Below are positions 11,331 to 23,739 of a stretch of DNA of 64,000 bases, piece after piece. The DNA is from Rattus norvegicus (lineage: Eukaryota > Chordata > Mammalia > Rodentia > Muridae): assembly GCF_036323735.1 (NCBI RefSeq), contig NC_086036.1:17650064-17714063 (forward strand). The letters run 5' to 3'. The notes beneath the pieces are model-generated. The model was not told the origin of the DNA. It saw only the letters and a program-made list of their open reading frames with translations, and did no database searches. Each line of letters starts with the position of its first letter. The stretch's first letter is position 1. The translations under genes and the position numbers were made by a program.

Positions 11331-14117
11331 AAAGAAAAAGTTTCAGGAGCCAGTCAGTATTGCAAGCAGGTACAAGATGAGGATAAATTGTAACATCTCT
11401 TCTCAGGTCTGTTTAGGAACATAGTCAGCAGCAGAAACTTCGTGCCTTGAGTGCTGGTTCTGATTCCATTTATTGAGTTTAAATTCTAGTACGATAATCT
11501 CTATATGGCGCCTTGGGATAGTTATTTATCCTCATGTGATTTCCTCTTCCTCTCCTATGAAGTTGGTAGATGAATGCTTATTGTAAGGCTCCACAAAGAG
11601 AAGCTTTTGTACCACCCAAAATATAACAAGCAGAGGATGTGCTCACAGAATAGTTTTTTCTGCACCTGGCATGAATCCATCCATCAACATTACAGGAGTG
11701 GCGCCCCATGGGCAGTGAGTAAGAACGACACTTAGTTCCCTCTTACAGATTATTTGCGACCTGAATCACAAGAGACACCCAAGCATGAGCAGGACTACTA
11801 CATTTGTGAAGAATCTTTGGGAATTAAAACAAGCCTGAGACATGAGACCAATATCCAGGGTTTAATGCTTTACTGCTCTTCCAGAACATGCCTTCTCCTC
11901 TTCAGTAGGAATGGGCAAATAGGCTGTAGGAAATCAAGAAAATCACAGGAAATCAAGTGTGTCTGCGATTGTGTCAGTTTTACACATAAGTCAGCATTTA
12001 TAAAGTTCTGATGGTTATTGCTCTAAAAGTCACTGACACCCATCACACAGGAAGGACTATTTCTAATTAAAATTACTTCAATCAGATTAATGATAGACTC
12101 TTTTCATGATTTTGCTAATTATTTTATTGTCTACAATCTATTCTTTCCAAATCTCTAGTACTTGGATGCCATCTGTGTCATTCCTTCCTTTTGAAGTTCC
12201 CATGTTGACTCCACATCCATTGTTCTTTTGACAATTCTTTTCAGTAAGAGACTCATATCAATTCCTTTGGGTCTGGGATTAGGAGAATGTCAGGAACCAA
12301 GATGGTGTTTGAGTATCAGGTATCATGTTAGTTTGTTAGGCTTTTACTTTCTCTTCTGTGATGTCATTAAGGATTTTTCTGTGCATCTCCTAAAGCTGGG
12401 GGATTCCAAGGGACATCACAGGGCAATAGAATTGGGGCAAACTTTAAACAGTATAGAAGGTCATAGCTTGCCTTATTGGCATAGTCTAGGCTGGATCTGA
12501 ACTCTTCTTTCCTAATTCCTTACAATAGTCATTCAGCTATGTGCTCTTGTTTCAGATACATGTACTACATGACCAAGTTGTTGTAGACATGCTACAAGTA
12601 CTTAAAGAAGGAGTCTAGACTTAAGAAGTGTTAATAGCTCCATGGTGTCTAAAACATCTGCTGCAAAGGAAATGCTCTTGAAAAGATTCACAAATCAAAC
12701 CACACTTACTGACTTGTTTATCTGACTAGACTTGTGTGCTGGCCAATGTGAGCTATGAAGGAGCCCAGCTATGTGCTTGGGCCGGGAAGACTTTTGCCCT
12801 ACCTTTCATATCCTGTAACATAGCTTTGCAACCACTAGTGGTGCAGTCTGATGAAATCCAGGTGATTGAAAAAAATCTAATTAATATGGTCTTAATTATG
12901 ACAGCAATAATACCTACCTCTCAGCATGAGAAACTAAGATATTAAGTTAGTAATACTAAATTTCCCAGGGGTGATAAGACCCTTTAAGATGAGTTAATTT
13001 GAAATTTACTGATATGAGAGAGCAGAAATAGGCATGTTTGAAAGATTCCAAAGGGGCAAGCAAACATCTCTATGTCAGCTAATTGTTTAAATAACTGGCA
13101 ATATAAGAAATGATGTTATAAAAAAGTAGATAACTTGTGTTTTTTTATATTTCACATATAAAAAAGAATAACAGGCGAACACATAGATCCCATTGGTCTC
13201 TCCCAAGTTACATTACAAATACTACTTTAGGATATTGTTTTCTTCTTATTATTCATGCTATACTACTTGTTTCTAACTTGATTACTATGGCTGACTTAAG
13301 AATGTGTTTAGCTTCTCAGGCATGTAGTCCTCTAAAAAGCAGAGCTGGTTTTATGTTTCTCTTCATGTCAACTCAACATGGCATTGGCATTTAGTTCATA
13401 CCCAGTGATTTCTTTTCTCACAACTGTAGAGTAATTTCCAAATTCATCACCATGAGGTTTGAAGCTCTTGAAAGAAGAAAGAAGAATTTGAGAAAGGGAA
13501 GTTGGAAAAATTAAAGGCAAGGGTGAGTAGATAGAATTGGCTTGTTTGGGGGTACCCAAGAAGATGGGAGAATTTACTGTTCATTTTTCAGGAGATAGGG
13601 GAAGAAGTAATGTGTCTACCCTGCTGGAGGCAGTTTCAACTGTTCTAAGTATATTATACTAAACATGTTATTAAGGTGCATAATGTGTTCTCTCCTGGTA
13701 GATCTGTCAGCCATTCAATAGCATCCTCACAATTTTCCTACTGCTAGCTCAGCTTTGCTCAGTATTTCCGGGAAATCACAGATGAAGGCAAGAACTCTAT
13801 CTGTCATCTTCTTCAGGAATATAGAATTGCCCTCAGTCAACATATATCTGGAACTGTGGTCCAAATTATTATATACTGTACCAGAGTGTCTTTAGTTATT
13901 ATCTGTATTCTGGATCCTGCACCTAGAGCACAAACTATTATGATTTGGTTGTCTTATTTCCCACTCTTCCTCTAGTCTCAGATATGAAATCCAGTGCTAT
14001 AATTCAAGTCCTGAAATTAATTTTAAATATTATTAAATTCTCCTCTCACAACTGTGGATCTTGCAGAAACCTAAAGACCTAATCATGAATTCTCCTGCCT
14101 TCATTAAATGTGACCAT
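11328..14117. other. Unique non-coding sequence; isolated splice-like signal at 11748
   Basis: No repeat confidently named. A pyrimidine-rich 3' splice-site match (TTCCCTCTTACAG) ends at 11748 and is followed by a frame open to 12011. That frame matches nothing I know, and no donor closes it convincingly. Other open frames (12228-12500, 13137-13394) look random. Confidence 0.45.
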
Positions 14118-14322
14118 AGGAATATGGACCCTTGGGATTCTCAGAGTCCGAACCACCAATCAAAGAACATTCACGAGCTGGATCTAGGCCTCTTTCCACA
14201 TGTGTAACAGATATACACCTTGGTCTTCATGTGGTTCCAGAACATCTAGAATGGGGGCTATCTGAAAAGCTGTTGTCAAGCATATGTGTATATGTTCTTC
14301 AAACTGGGCTCAGTAGGAATGC
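14118..14322 (+). mobile_element. Old L1 3'UTR fragment, sense strand
   Basis: The block from CTTGGGATTCTCAGAGTCCG through CATGTGTAACAGATATACACC to the ATATGTTCTTC run follows the order of a murid L1 3'UTR, comparable with 5830-5930 of the sense L1 in this window (ACCACC, ACATGGAGGG, CATATGTAG, CTGGCAT). It is strongly diverged and lacks a tail, so boundaries are approximate. Confidence 0.6.
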
Positions 14323-14708
14323 TGGTATCAAGTTGGTTACATTATCAGCAAAACCTACTACTCTCTACCTGGACTTGAAGGCCAATCCATGACATTACAG
14401 TTATATCTACCTGTAGAAACTACAGATTAGCACTCCCTTCTTATGATGATAAAAATATGCTTCCTACAGCTCCCTATTTTGCTTGTTTCTGAATGCAGGC
14501 CCTCTGTGCCCTACATAAATAGTCTTATCTTCATTCGTCAAACCTGTGAGTTATTTATTTAATAAATTACTGCCAATTTCATTTATCCAGGGTGTACCAT
14601 GCATGCTTTTGGCCATTTCTTATTACTGGGTGTGACGGATCACTCCTTGACTAGTTGTGTGAATAAAAAGAGTTCAGAGCCAAAGTTGCCCTTTTCTAGT
14701 GCTTTGAT
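14323..14708. other. Unique non-coding sequence before the long L1
   Basis: No repeat or exon recognised. Includes the left flank of the L1 target site. Confidence 0.4.
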
Positions 14709-15441
14709 TGTTATGGTTTTTCTTTTTTCTTTTATTAACTTGAGTATTTCTTATATACATTTCAAGTGTTATTCCCTTTCCCAGTTTCCGGGCAAACATC
14801 CCCCTCCCCGCTCCCCATCTTTATGGGTGTTCCCCTCCCAATCCTCCCCCTTGCTGCCCTCCCCCCAACAATCTAGTTCACTGGGGGTTCAGTCTTAGCA
14901 GGACCCAGGGCTTCCCCTTCCACTGGTGCTCTTACTAGGATATTCATTGCTACCTATGAGGTCAGAGTCCAGGGTCAGTCCATGTATAGCCTTTAGGTAG
15001 TGGCTTAGTCCCTGGAAGCTCTGGTTGCTTGGCATTGTTGTACATATGGGGTCTCGAGCCCCTTCAAGCTCTTCCAGTTCTTTCTCTGATTCCTTCAACG
15101 GGGGTCCTATTCTCAATGCAGTGGTTTGCTGCTGGCATGCGCCTCTATGTTTGCTGTATTCTGGCTGTGTCTCTCAGGAGCGATCTACATCCGGCTCCTG
15201 TCGGCCTGCACTTCTTTGCTTCATCCATCTTGTCTATATGGGTGGCTGTACATGTATGGGCCACATGTGGGGCAGGCTCTGAATGGGTGTTCCTTCTGTG
15301 TCTGTTTTAATCTTTGCCTCTCTATTCCCTGCCAAGGGTATTCTTGTTCCCCTTTTAAAGAAGGAGTGAAGCATTCACATTTTGATCATCCATCTTGAGT
15401 TTCATTTGTTCTAGGCATCTAGGATAATTCAAGCATTTGGG

Positions 15442-18400
15442 CTAATAGCCACGTATCAATGAGTGCATACCATGTATGTCTTTCTGTGATTGGGTTAGCT
15501 CACTCAGGATGATATTTTCCAGTTCCAACCATTTGCCTACGAATTTCATAAAGTCGTTGTTTTTGATAGCTGAGTAATATTCCATTGTGTAGATGTACCA
15601 CATTTTCTGTATCCATTCCTCTGTTGAAGGACATCTGGGTTCTTTCCAGCTTCTGGCTATTATAAATAAGGCTGCAATGAACATAGTGGAGCACGTGTCT
15701 TTTTTATATGTTGGGGCATCTTTTGGGTATATACCCAAGAGAGGTATAGCTGGATCCTCAGGCAGTTCAATGTCCAATTTTCTGAGGAACCTCCAGACTG
15801 ATTTCCAGAATGGTTGTACCAGTCTGCAATCCCACCACCAATGGATGAGTGTTCCTCTTTCTCCACATCCTTGCCAGCAACTGCTGTCACCTGAGTTTTT
15901 GACCTTAGCCATTCTCACTGGTGTGAGGTGAAATCTCAGGGTTGTTTTGATTTGCATTTCCCTTATGACTAAAGATGTTGAACATTTCTTTAGGTGTTTC
16001 TCGGCCATTCAGCATTCCTCAGCTGTGAATACTTTGTTTAGCTCTGAACCCCATTTTTAATAGGGTTATTTGTCTCCCTGCGGTCTAACTTCTTGAGTTC
16101 CTTGTATATATTGGATATAAAGCTTCTATCTGTTGTAGGATTGGTAAAGATCTTTTCCCAATCTGTTGGTTGCCGTTTTGTCCTAACCACAGTGTCCTTT
16201 GCCTTACAGAAGCTTTGCAGTTTTATGAGATCCCATTTGTCGATTCTTGATCTTAGAGCATAAGCTATTGGTGTTTTGTTCAGGAAATTTTTTTCAGTGC
16301 CCATGTGTTCCAGATGCTTCCCTAGTTTTTCTTCTATTAGTTTGAGTGTATCTGGTTTGATGTGGAGGTCCTTGATCCACTTGGACTTAAGCTTTGTACA
16401 GGGTGATAAGCATGGATTGATTTGCATTCTTCCACATGTTGACCTCCAGTTGAACCAGCACCATTTGCTGAAAATGCTATCTTTTTTCCATTGGATGGTT
16501 TTGGCTCCTTTGTCAAAAATCAAGTGCCCATAGGTGTGTGGGTTCATTTCTAGGTCTTCAATTCTGTTCCATTGGTCTATCTGTCTGTCTCTGTACCAAT
16601 ACCATGCAGTTTTTATCACTATTTCTCTGTAATACTGCTTGAGTTCAGGGATAGTGATTCCCCCTGAAGTCCTTTTATTGTTGAGGATAGTTTTAGCTAT
16701 CCTGGGTTTTTTGTTATTCCAGATGAATTTGCAAATTGTTCTGTGTAACTCTTTGAAGAATTGGATTGGTATTTTGATGGGGATTGCATTGAATCTGTAG
16801 ATCGCTTTTGGTAAAATGGCCATTTTTACTATATTAATCCTGCCAATCCCTGACCATGGGAGATCTTTCCATCTTCTGAGGTCTTCTTCAATTTTTTCTT
16901 CTGGGTCTTGAAGTTCTTATTGTACAAATCTTTTACTTGCTTGGTTAAAGTCACACCGAGGTCCTTTATATTGTTTGGGTCTATTATGAATGGTGTCATT
17001 ACCCTAATTTTTTTCTCAACTTGTTTCTCTTTTGTGTAGAGGAAGGCTACTGATTTATTTGAGTTAATTTTATACCCAGCCACTTTGCTGAAGTTGTTTA
17101 TCAGCTTTAGTAGTTCTCTGGTTGAACTTTTGGGATCACTTAAATATACTATCATATCATCTGCAAATAGTGATATTTTGACTTCTTCTTTTCCGATCTG
17201 TATCCCCTTGACCTCCTTTTGTTGTCTGATTGCTCTGGCTAGAACTTCAAGAACTATATTGAATAAGTAGGGAGAGAGTGGGCAGCCTTGTCTAGTCCCT
17301 GATTTTAGTGGGATTGCTTCGAGTTTCTCTCCATTTAGTTTAATGTTAGCAACTGGTTTGCTGTATATGGCTTTTACTATGTTTAGGTATGGGCCTTGAA
17401 TTCCTATTCTTTCCAGGACTTTTATCATGAAGGGGTGTTGAATTTTGTCAAATGCTTTCTCAGCATCTAAGGAAATGATCATGTGGTTCTGTTCTTTCAG
17501 TTTGTTTATATAATGGATCACGTTGATGGTTTTCCGTATATTAAACCATCCCTGCATGCCTGGGATGAAGCCTACTTGATCATGGTGGATGATTGTTTTG
17601 ATGTGCTCTTGAATTCGGTTTGCCAGAATTTTATTGAGTATTTTTGCATCTGTATTCATAAGGGAAATTGGTCTGAAGTTCTCTTTCTTTGTTGGGTCTT
17701 TGTGTGGTTTAGATATAAGAGTAATTGTGGATTCATAGAAGGCATTCAGTAGTGGTCCATCTGTTTCAATTTTGTGGAATAGTTTGGATAATATTGGTAT
17801 GAGGTCTTCTATGAAGGTTTGATAGAATTCTGCACTAAACCCGTCTGGACCTGGGCTCTTTTTGGTTGGGAGACCTTTAATGACTGCTTCTACTTCCTTA
17901 GGAGTTACGGGGTTGTTTAACTGGTTTATCTGTTCCCGATTTAACTTCCGTACCTTGTATCTGTCTAGGAAATTGTCCATTTCCTGCAGATTTTCAAGTT
18001 TTGTTGAATATAGGCTTTTATAGTAAGTTCTGATGATTTTTTGAATTTCCTCTGAATCTGTAGTTATGTCTCCCTTTTCATTTCTGATTTTGTTAATTTG
18101 GATACACTCTCTGTGTCCTCTGGTTAGTCTGGCTAAGGGTTTATCTATCTTGTTGATTTTCTCAAAGAACCAACTTTTGGTTCTGTTGATTCTTTCTATG
18201 GTCTTTTTTGTTTCTACTTGGTTGATTTCAGCTCTGAGTTTGATTATTTCCTGCCTTCTACTCCTCCTGGGTATATTTGCTTCTTTTTGTTCTAGAGATT
18301 TTAGGTTTTCTGTCCAGCTGCTGACATATGCTCTTTCCTGTTTCTTTCTGCAGGCACTCAGCGCTATGAGTTTTCCTCTTAGCACAGCTTTCACTGTGTC

Positions 18401-19323
18401 CCATAAGTTTGGGTATGTTGTACCTTCATTTTCATTAAATTCTAAAAAAAATCTTTAATTTCTTGCTTTATTTCTTCCTTGACCAGTTTATCATTGAGTA
18501 GAGCATTGTTTAATTTCTACGTACATGTGGGCATTCTTCCCTTATTGTTATTGAAGACCAGTTTTAGGCCTTGGTGGTCCAATAGCACGCTTGGTATTAC
18601 TTCTATCTTTCTGTACCTGTTGAGGCCCATTTTTTGACCAATTATATGGTCAATTTTGGAGAAAGTACCATGAGGAGCTGAGAAGAAGGTATAACCTTTT
18701 GCTTTAGGATAGAATGTTCTATAAATATCTGTTAAGTCCATTTGGCTCATGACTTCTCTTAGTCTGTCTATGTCTCTGTTTAATTTCTGTTTCCATGATC
18801 TGTCCATTGATGAGTGTGGGGTGTTGAAGTCTCCTACTATTATTGTGTGAGGTGATATGTGTGTTTTGAGCTTTAGTAAGGATTCTTTTACGTATGTAGG
18901 TTCCCTTGTATTTGGCGCATAGATATTTAGGATTGAGAGTTCATCTTGGTGGATTTTTCCTTTGATGAATATGAAGTGTCCTTCCTTACCTTTTTTGATG
19001 AATTTTAGTTGAAAATTGATTTTATTTGATATTAGAATGGCTACTCCAGCTTGCTTCTTCTGACCATTTGCTTGGAAAGTTGTTTTCCAGCCTTTTACTC
19101 TGAGGTAGTGTCTGTCTTTGTCTCTGAGGTGTGTTTCCTGTAGGCAGCAGAATGCAGGGTCCTTGTTGCGTATCCAGTTTGTTAATCTATGTCTTTTTAT
19201 TGGGGAGTTGAGGCCATTGATGTTGAGAGATATTAAGGAATAGGGATTATTGCTTCCTGTTATATTCATATTTGGATGTGAGGTTATGTTTGTGTGCTTT
19301 TCTTCTCTTTGTTTTGTTGCCAA
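15442..19323 (-). pseudogene. L1 ORF2 (endonuclease / reverse transcriptase), broken
   Basis: ORF2p nicks target DNA and reverse-transcribes L1 RNA in the nucleus. The likely start is the ATG at 19269; the open frame extends to 19323. The endonuclease segment (268 codons from 19323) keeps N34, E63, Y135, D165, N167, D225, D249 and H250. The serine of the usual SDH triad is Leu248. A TGG-to-TAG change ends this frame at 18517. A 2-bp net insertion in an A-run near 18445 shifts frame. The RT segment (18394-16829) holds motif A (DAEKAFDKIQ) and the catalytic FADD at 17156-17167. A 1-bp loss near 16895 and another in a T-run at 16054-16058 split the C-terminus. The last segment (16008-15442) has the zinc knuckle C44, C48, H56, C61 (CX3CX7HX4C) and ends LIRGY. 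With these breaks the full protein cannot be made. Confidence 0.95.
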
Positions 19324-19328
19324 TACAA

Positions 19329-20448
19329 TTAGATTCTTGCTTCTTCTAGGGTATAGCTTGCCTCCTTATGTTGGGCTTTACCATTTATTATCCTTTGTAG
19401 TGCTGGATTTGTAGAAAGATATTGTGTAAATTTGGTTTTGTCATGGAATATCTTGGTTTCTCCATCTATGTTAATTGAAAGTTTTGCAGGATACAGTAAC
19501 CTGGGCTGGCATTTGTGTTTTCTTAGAGTCTGTATGACATCTGTCCAGGATCTTCTGGCTTTTATAGTTTCTGGCGAAAAGTCTGGTGTGATTCTGATAG
19601 GTCTGCCTTTAATGTTACTTGACCTTTTTCCCTTACTGCTTTTAATATTCTTTCTTTATTTTGTGCGTTTGGGGTTTTGACTATTATGTGACGGGAGGTG
19701 TTTCTTTTCTGGTCCAATCTATTTGGAGTTCTGTAGGCTTCTTGTATGCCTATGGGTATCTCTTTTTTTAGGTTAGGGAAGTTTTCTTCTATGATTTTGT
19801 TGAAGATTTTTACTGGTCCTTTGAGCTGGGAGTCTTCACTCTCTTCTATACCTATTATCCTTAGGTTTGATCTTCTCATTGTGTCTTGGATTTCCTGTAT
19901 GTTTTGGACCAGTAGCTTTTTCCGCTTTACATTATCTTTGACAGTTGAGTCAATGATTTCTATGGAATCTTCTGCTCCTGAGATTCTCTCTTCCATCTCT
20001 TGTATTCTGTTGGTGAAGCTCGTATCTACAGCTCCTTGTCTCTTCTTTTGGTTTTCTATATCCAGGGTTGTTTCCATGTGTTCTTTCTTGATTGCTTCTA
20101 TTTTCATTTTTACTTCCTTCAACTGTTTGATTGTGTTTTCCTGGAATTCTTTCAGGGATTTTTGTGACTCCTCTCTATGGGCTTCTACTTGTTTATCTAT
20201 GATTTCCTGGAATTCTTTCAGGGATTTTTGCGATTCCTCTCTGTAGCCTTCTACTTGTTCTCTAAGGGAGTTATTCACGTCTTTCTTGAAGTCCTCCAGC
20301 ATCATGATCAAATATGATTTTGAAACTAGAGCTTGCTTTTCTGGTGTGTTTGAATATTCGTGTTTGCTTTGGTGTGAGAATTGGGCTCTGATGATGCCAT
20401 GTAATCTTGGTTTCTGTTGCTTGCCTTCCTGTGCTTGCCTCTCGCCAT
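19329..20448 (-). pseudogene. L1 ORF1 (RNA-binding chaperone), broken
   Basis: ORF1p is the trimeric coiled-coil RNA chaperone of the L1 ribonucleoprotein. The start is the ATG at 20448 (MARGKHRKASNRNQDYM). A 1-bp deletion around codon 29, relative to the copy at 59090, ends the first frame at KSKL. The main frame resumes at 20311 and runs 249 residues. It contains a coiled coil with duplicated EESQKSLKEFQE units, then the RRM-like domain (NLRIIGIEESEDSQ). A second 1-bp loss near 19612 produces a premature stop at 19562 inside the C-terminal domain. The original stop lies at 19329, only a few bases before ORF2, the usual murid arrangement. Confidence 0.93.
20141..20261 (-). repeat. 66-bp tandem repeat in L1 ORF1 (length-polymorphic coiled-coil region)
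   Basis: Two copies with a 66-bp period start at 20141 and 20207, both beginning CTGGAATTCTTTCAGGGATT on the plus strand. On the coding strand each encodes 22 residues including EESQKSLKEFQE, so the period preserves frame. Tandem copy-number variation in this part of ORF1 is known for rat and mouse L1. The related L1 at 53-59 kb keeps one full unit plus a disrupted piece. Confidence 0.9.
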
Positions 20449-21135
20449 CAGATTATCTCTAGTGTTACTTTGTTCTGCTATTTTTGACAGTGGCTAGACT
20501 GTCCTATAAGCCTGTGTGTCAGGAGTGCTGTAGACCTGTTTTCCTGTTTTCTTCCAGCCAGTTATGGGGACAGAGTGTTCTGCTTTTGGGCGTGTAGTTT
20601 TTCCTCTCTAGAGGTCTTCAGCTGTTCCTGTGGGCCTGTGTCTTGAGTTCACCAGGCAGGTTACTTGCAGCAGAAAAGTTGGTCTTACCTGTGGTCCCGA
20701 GGCTCAAGTTTGCTCATGGGGTGCTGCCTACGAGCTCTCTGCTGTGGCAGCAATCAGGAAGATCTGTGCTGCCCCTTCCGGGAGCCTCCGTGCACCAGGG
20801 TTCCAGATGGCATTTGTTGTTTTCCTCTGGCCTTAGAGATGTGTGCAGAGTGCAGTCTCTTCTGGTTTCCCAGGCATGTCTGCCTCTCTGTAGGTTTAGC
20901 TCTCCCTCCTATGGGATTTGGGTGCAGAGAACTGTTTATCCGGTCTGTCCCTTCAGGTTCCGGCGGTGTCTCAGGCGCAGGGGTCCTGCTGCTCCTGGGC
21001 CCTCCCCCACGGGAACCCTGAGGCCATATACAGTTTCGTCTTGGGCCAGGGATGTGGGCAGGGGTGGGCAGTGTTGGTGGTCTCTTCTGCTCTGCAGCCT
21101 CAGGAGTGCCCACCTGACTAGGCGGTGAGGTCTCC
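20449..21135 (-). promoter_or_regulatory. L1 5'UTR / internal promoter region
   Basis: About 690 bp upstream of ORF1 that is distinctly GC- and CpG-richer than the flanks. In L1 this region carries the internal Pol II promoter. The insertion ends at the TSD at 21136. I cannot tell whether the original 5' monomers or extreme end are missing. Whether it is active is not visible from sequence. C-to-T decay at CpGs suggests past methylation. Confidence 0.7.
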
Positions 21136-21151
21136 TGTTATGGTTTTTCTT

Positions 21152-21663
21152 AACTTGCTGGCAGAGGGAAAGGAAGTTGGACTTTCTATTTGTCTTGATA
21201 TCTGTCTTTGGTTAGCATGGATCTTGTGTCAATGATTACTTTTGACTGACCCTTGCCTCAACTTCGTGTAACTGGTATAAATCTGATGTCTGTATGGAGA
21301 CAGTCTGTCCTCCGTATACAACTGTGACTCATTCAACTATGACTTTTATCCATCAGTTATAAAAACACAATCTTGAACATACAAAAAAGTGAAGTGTAGA
21401 GCATATTAGCCTGGAGGTCCCCACATCCTGGAGGGGAGACAGACAATAACACCAATGATTTTGATGTAGACAGGTTAAGTGCTCTAAAAATGAAATGGCT
21501 GCAATATTATGGAAGTTCTCAGAAGAAATATTGAATAAAGCTCAGAATTCACTGAAAAATCAAGATTCAGACTTCTAAGAGGATATTTTGAAGATCAGAG
21601 CAAAAAAGAACATAAATAATTGGGCAGAATATTCTAGACCTTTGAAATACCATGTACTCATGT
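21152..21663. other. Unique non-coding sequence between two L1 insertions
   Basis: About 0.5 kb with no exon or repeat recognised. Confidence 0.45.
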
Positions 21664-22734
21664 TTGAACCACTTCTTTTTTTTTATTTTTATTAACTTGA
21701 GTATTTCTTATATACATTTCGAGTGTTATTCCCTTTCCCGGTATCCGGGCAAACATCCCCCTCCCCCCTCCCCTTCATGGGTGTTCCCCTCCCAACCCTC
21801 CCCCCATTGCCGCCCTCCCCCCACCAGTCTAGTTCACTGGGGGTTCAGTCTTAGCAGGACCCAGGGCTTCCCCTTCCACTGGTGCTCTTACTAGGATATT
21901 CATTGCTACCTATGAGGTCAGAGTCCAGGGTCAGTCCATGTATAGCCTTTAGGTAGTGGCTTAGTCCCTGGAAGCTCTGGTTGCTTGGCATTGTTGTACT
22001 TTTGGGGTCTCGAGCCCCTTCAAGCTCTTCCAGTTCTTTCTCTGATTCCTTCAACGGGGGTCCTATTCTCAGTTCAGTGGTTTGCTGCTGGCATTCGCCT
22101 CTGTATTTGCTGTATTCTGGCTGTGTCTCGCAGGAGAGATCTTCATCCGGCTCCTGTCGGTCTGCACTTCTTTGCTTCATCCATCTTGTCTAATTGGATG
22201 GCTGTATATGTATGGGCCACATGTGGGGCAGGCTCTGAATGGGTGTTCCTTCAGTCTCTGTTTTAATCTTTGCCTCTCTCTTCCCTGCCAAGAGTATTCT
22301 TGTTCCCCTTTTAAAGAAGGAGTGAAGCATTCACATTTTGATCATCTGTCTTGAGTTTCATTTGTTCTAGGCATCTAGGGTAATTCAAGCATTTGGGCTA
22401 ATAGCCACTTATCAATGAGTGCATACCATGTATGTCTTTCTGTGAATGGGTTAGCTCACTCAGGATTATATTTTCCAGTTCCAACCATTTGCCTACGAAT
22501 TTCATAAAGTCGTTGTTTTTGATAGCTGAGTAATATTCCATTGTGTAGATGTACCACATTTTCTGTATCCATTACTCTGTTGAAGGGCATCTGGGTTCTT
22601 TCCAGCTTCTGGCTATTATAAATAAGGCTGCAATGAACATAGTGGAGCACGTGTCTTTTTTATATGTTGGGGCATCTTTTGGGTATATGCCCAACAGAGG
22701 TATAGCTGGATCCTCAGGCATTGAACCACTTCTT
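21664..22734 (-). mobile_element. Short 5'-truncated L1, minus strand, with 14-bp TSD
   Basis: The body is 21678-22720, flanked by a perfect TTGAACCACTTCTT at 21664-21677 and 22721-22734. It holds an A-rich tail (T-run on the plus strand at 21678-21690), the 3'UTR, and about the last 110 codons of ORF2 in broken frames. It is nearly identical in the shared part to the long L1 just to its left and to the one at 53 kb, so it belongs to the same subfamily. It has no functional coding capacity. Confidence 0.96.
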
Positions 22735-22839
22735 ATAAATATTGTTGCTATAACCTTTTCTCTTTCCTTCTCACTTTTTGAAATTATTTTATCAGCACAA
22801 AAATTTATAGAATATAATGAGTTTTATCGCAGTATTTTT

Positions 22840-23560
22840 TTAAAGTTTAATTCTTTACTTTTTTATATCACATCCCTCTCACTACTCCACCCCCCCAATC
22901 ATTCCCTCTCATGAACCTTCCCCCATCTCCCCTTCCTTCTCCTCTGAGTAGGTGGAGTCCCCTGTGTATACCTCTATTCTGCCACTTCAATTCTCTGGAA
23001 GGCTAGGGGCTTTCTCTCAAACTTCTAGCTGGCAGCCCAGCTAGAAGAAAATATAATGGCAACAGGTTTTGGAATAGCCCCTGCTCCAGTTGTTCAGAAC
23101 CTTTATGAAGGCCAAGCTTCATATCTACTATGTATGTGTGGGAAGCCTAGGTCCAGTCCATATATGTGCTTTGGTTGGTGTTTCAAACTCTGTGAGCCCT
23201 AATAGTCCAGGTTAGTTGACTCTGTTGGTCTTTCTGTGAAGTTTCTATCCCCTTCAGGGCCTACAATCTTTTCTCCTATTCTTCCACGATAATCCCCAAA
23301 CCCTATCCACTGTTTGGCTGTGGGTATCTGTGTCTATCTGAGTCAGCTGCTGGGTGAAGCCTCTCATAGGACAACTTGCTCCTGTCTTCAAGATAGCAGA
23401 ATATAATGGATAGTGTTAGGGATTGGTGCTTGCCTGTGGGATAGGCTTTAAGTTGGGCTGGTTATTGGTTGGCTATTCCCTTAGTATCTACTCCCCTCTG
23501 TCTGTATTACTTGTTAAGGGACTTTGCACGAGTTTTTGTTTTAGTCTTTTGTGGAGAGGT
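22840..23560 (-). mobile_element. Old L1 3'UTR fragment, minus strand
   Basis: The T-rich start, C-rich segment with CCACTCCACCCCCC-like sequence, and ordered blocks (GCCTAGGTCCAGTCCATATATG, CTTTGGTTGGTG, GAGCCCTAATAGTCCAGG, TAGTTGACTCTGTTGGTCTT) match the antisense order of old murid L1 3' ends. It is strongly diverged, has no coding part, and the right boundary is uncertain. Confidence 0.65.
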
Positions 23561-23739
23561 CTAAGTGACTACCTTATTCAACTCTTTCATGTCTCTGACC
23601 AAATGTTCCATTTTCAATGTGAATGTTATTAAGTTGTAAGCCATCAGAGTTTCCCCCACTTTACTTTCTTTTGTTTTTTAAATCTTTATTATTATATATT
23701 GTATTAATCATTATAGTTTTATTATTTTGTCTGTTTTTC

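Larger units (their letters stand above)
14709..21151 (-). mobile_element. Near-full-length L1 retrotransposon, minus strand, with 16-bp TSD
   Basis: The body is 14725-21135 (about 6.4 kb), flanked by TGTTATGGTTTTTCTT at 14709-14724 and 21136-21151, a perfect duplication. Reading on the minus strand: a GC-richer 5'UTR (21135-20449), ORF1 (20448-19329), a few-base inter-ORF gap, ORF2 (19269-15442), a 3'UTR with purine-rich segments (15441 to about 14740), and a short A-rich tail. The perfect TSD and small number of ORF lesions mark it as a fairly recent insertion of a rat L1 subfamily. It is not autonomous, because both ORFs are broken. It has a closely related partner at 53.36-59.54 kb. Confidence 0.97.

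Noticed and set aside
18066..18458. 130-codon hydrophobic plus-strand frame
   Set aside because: Antisense shadow of L1 ORF2. The ORF2 reading frame on the minus strand explains it.
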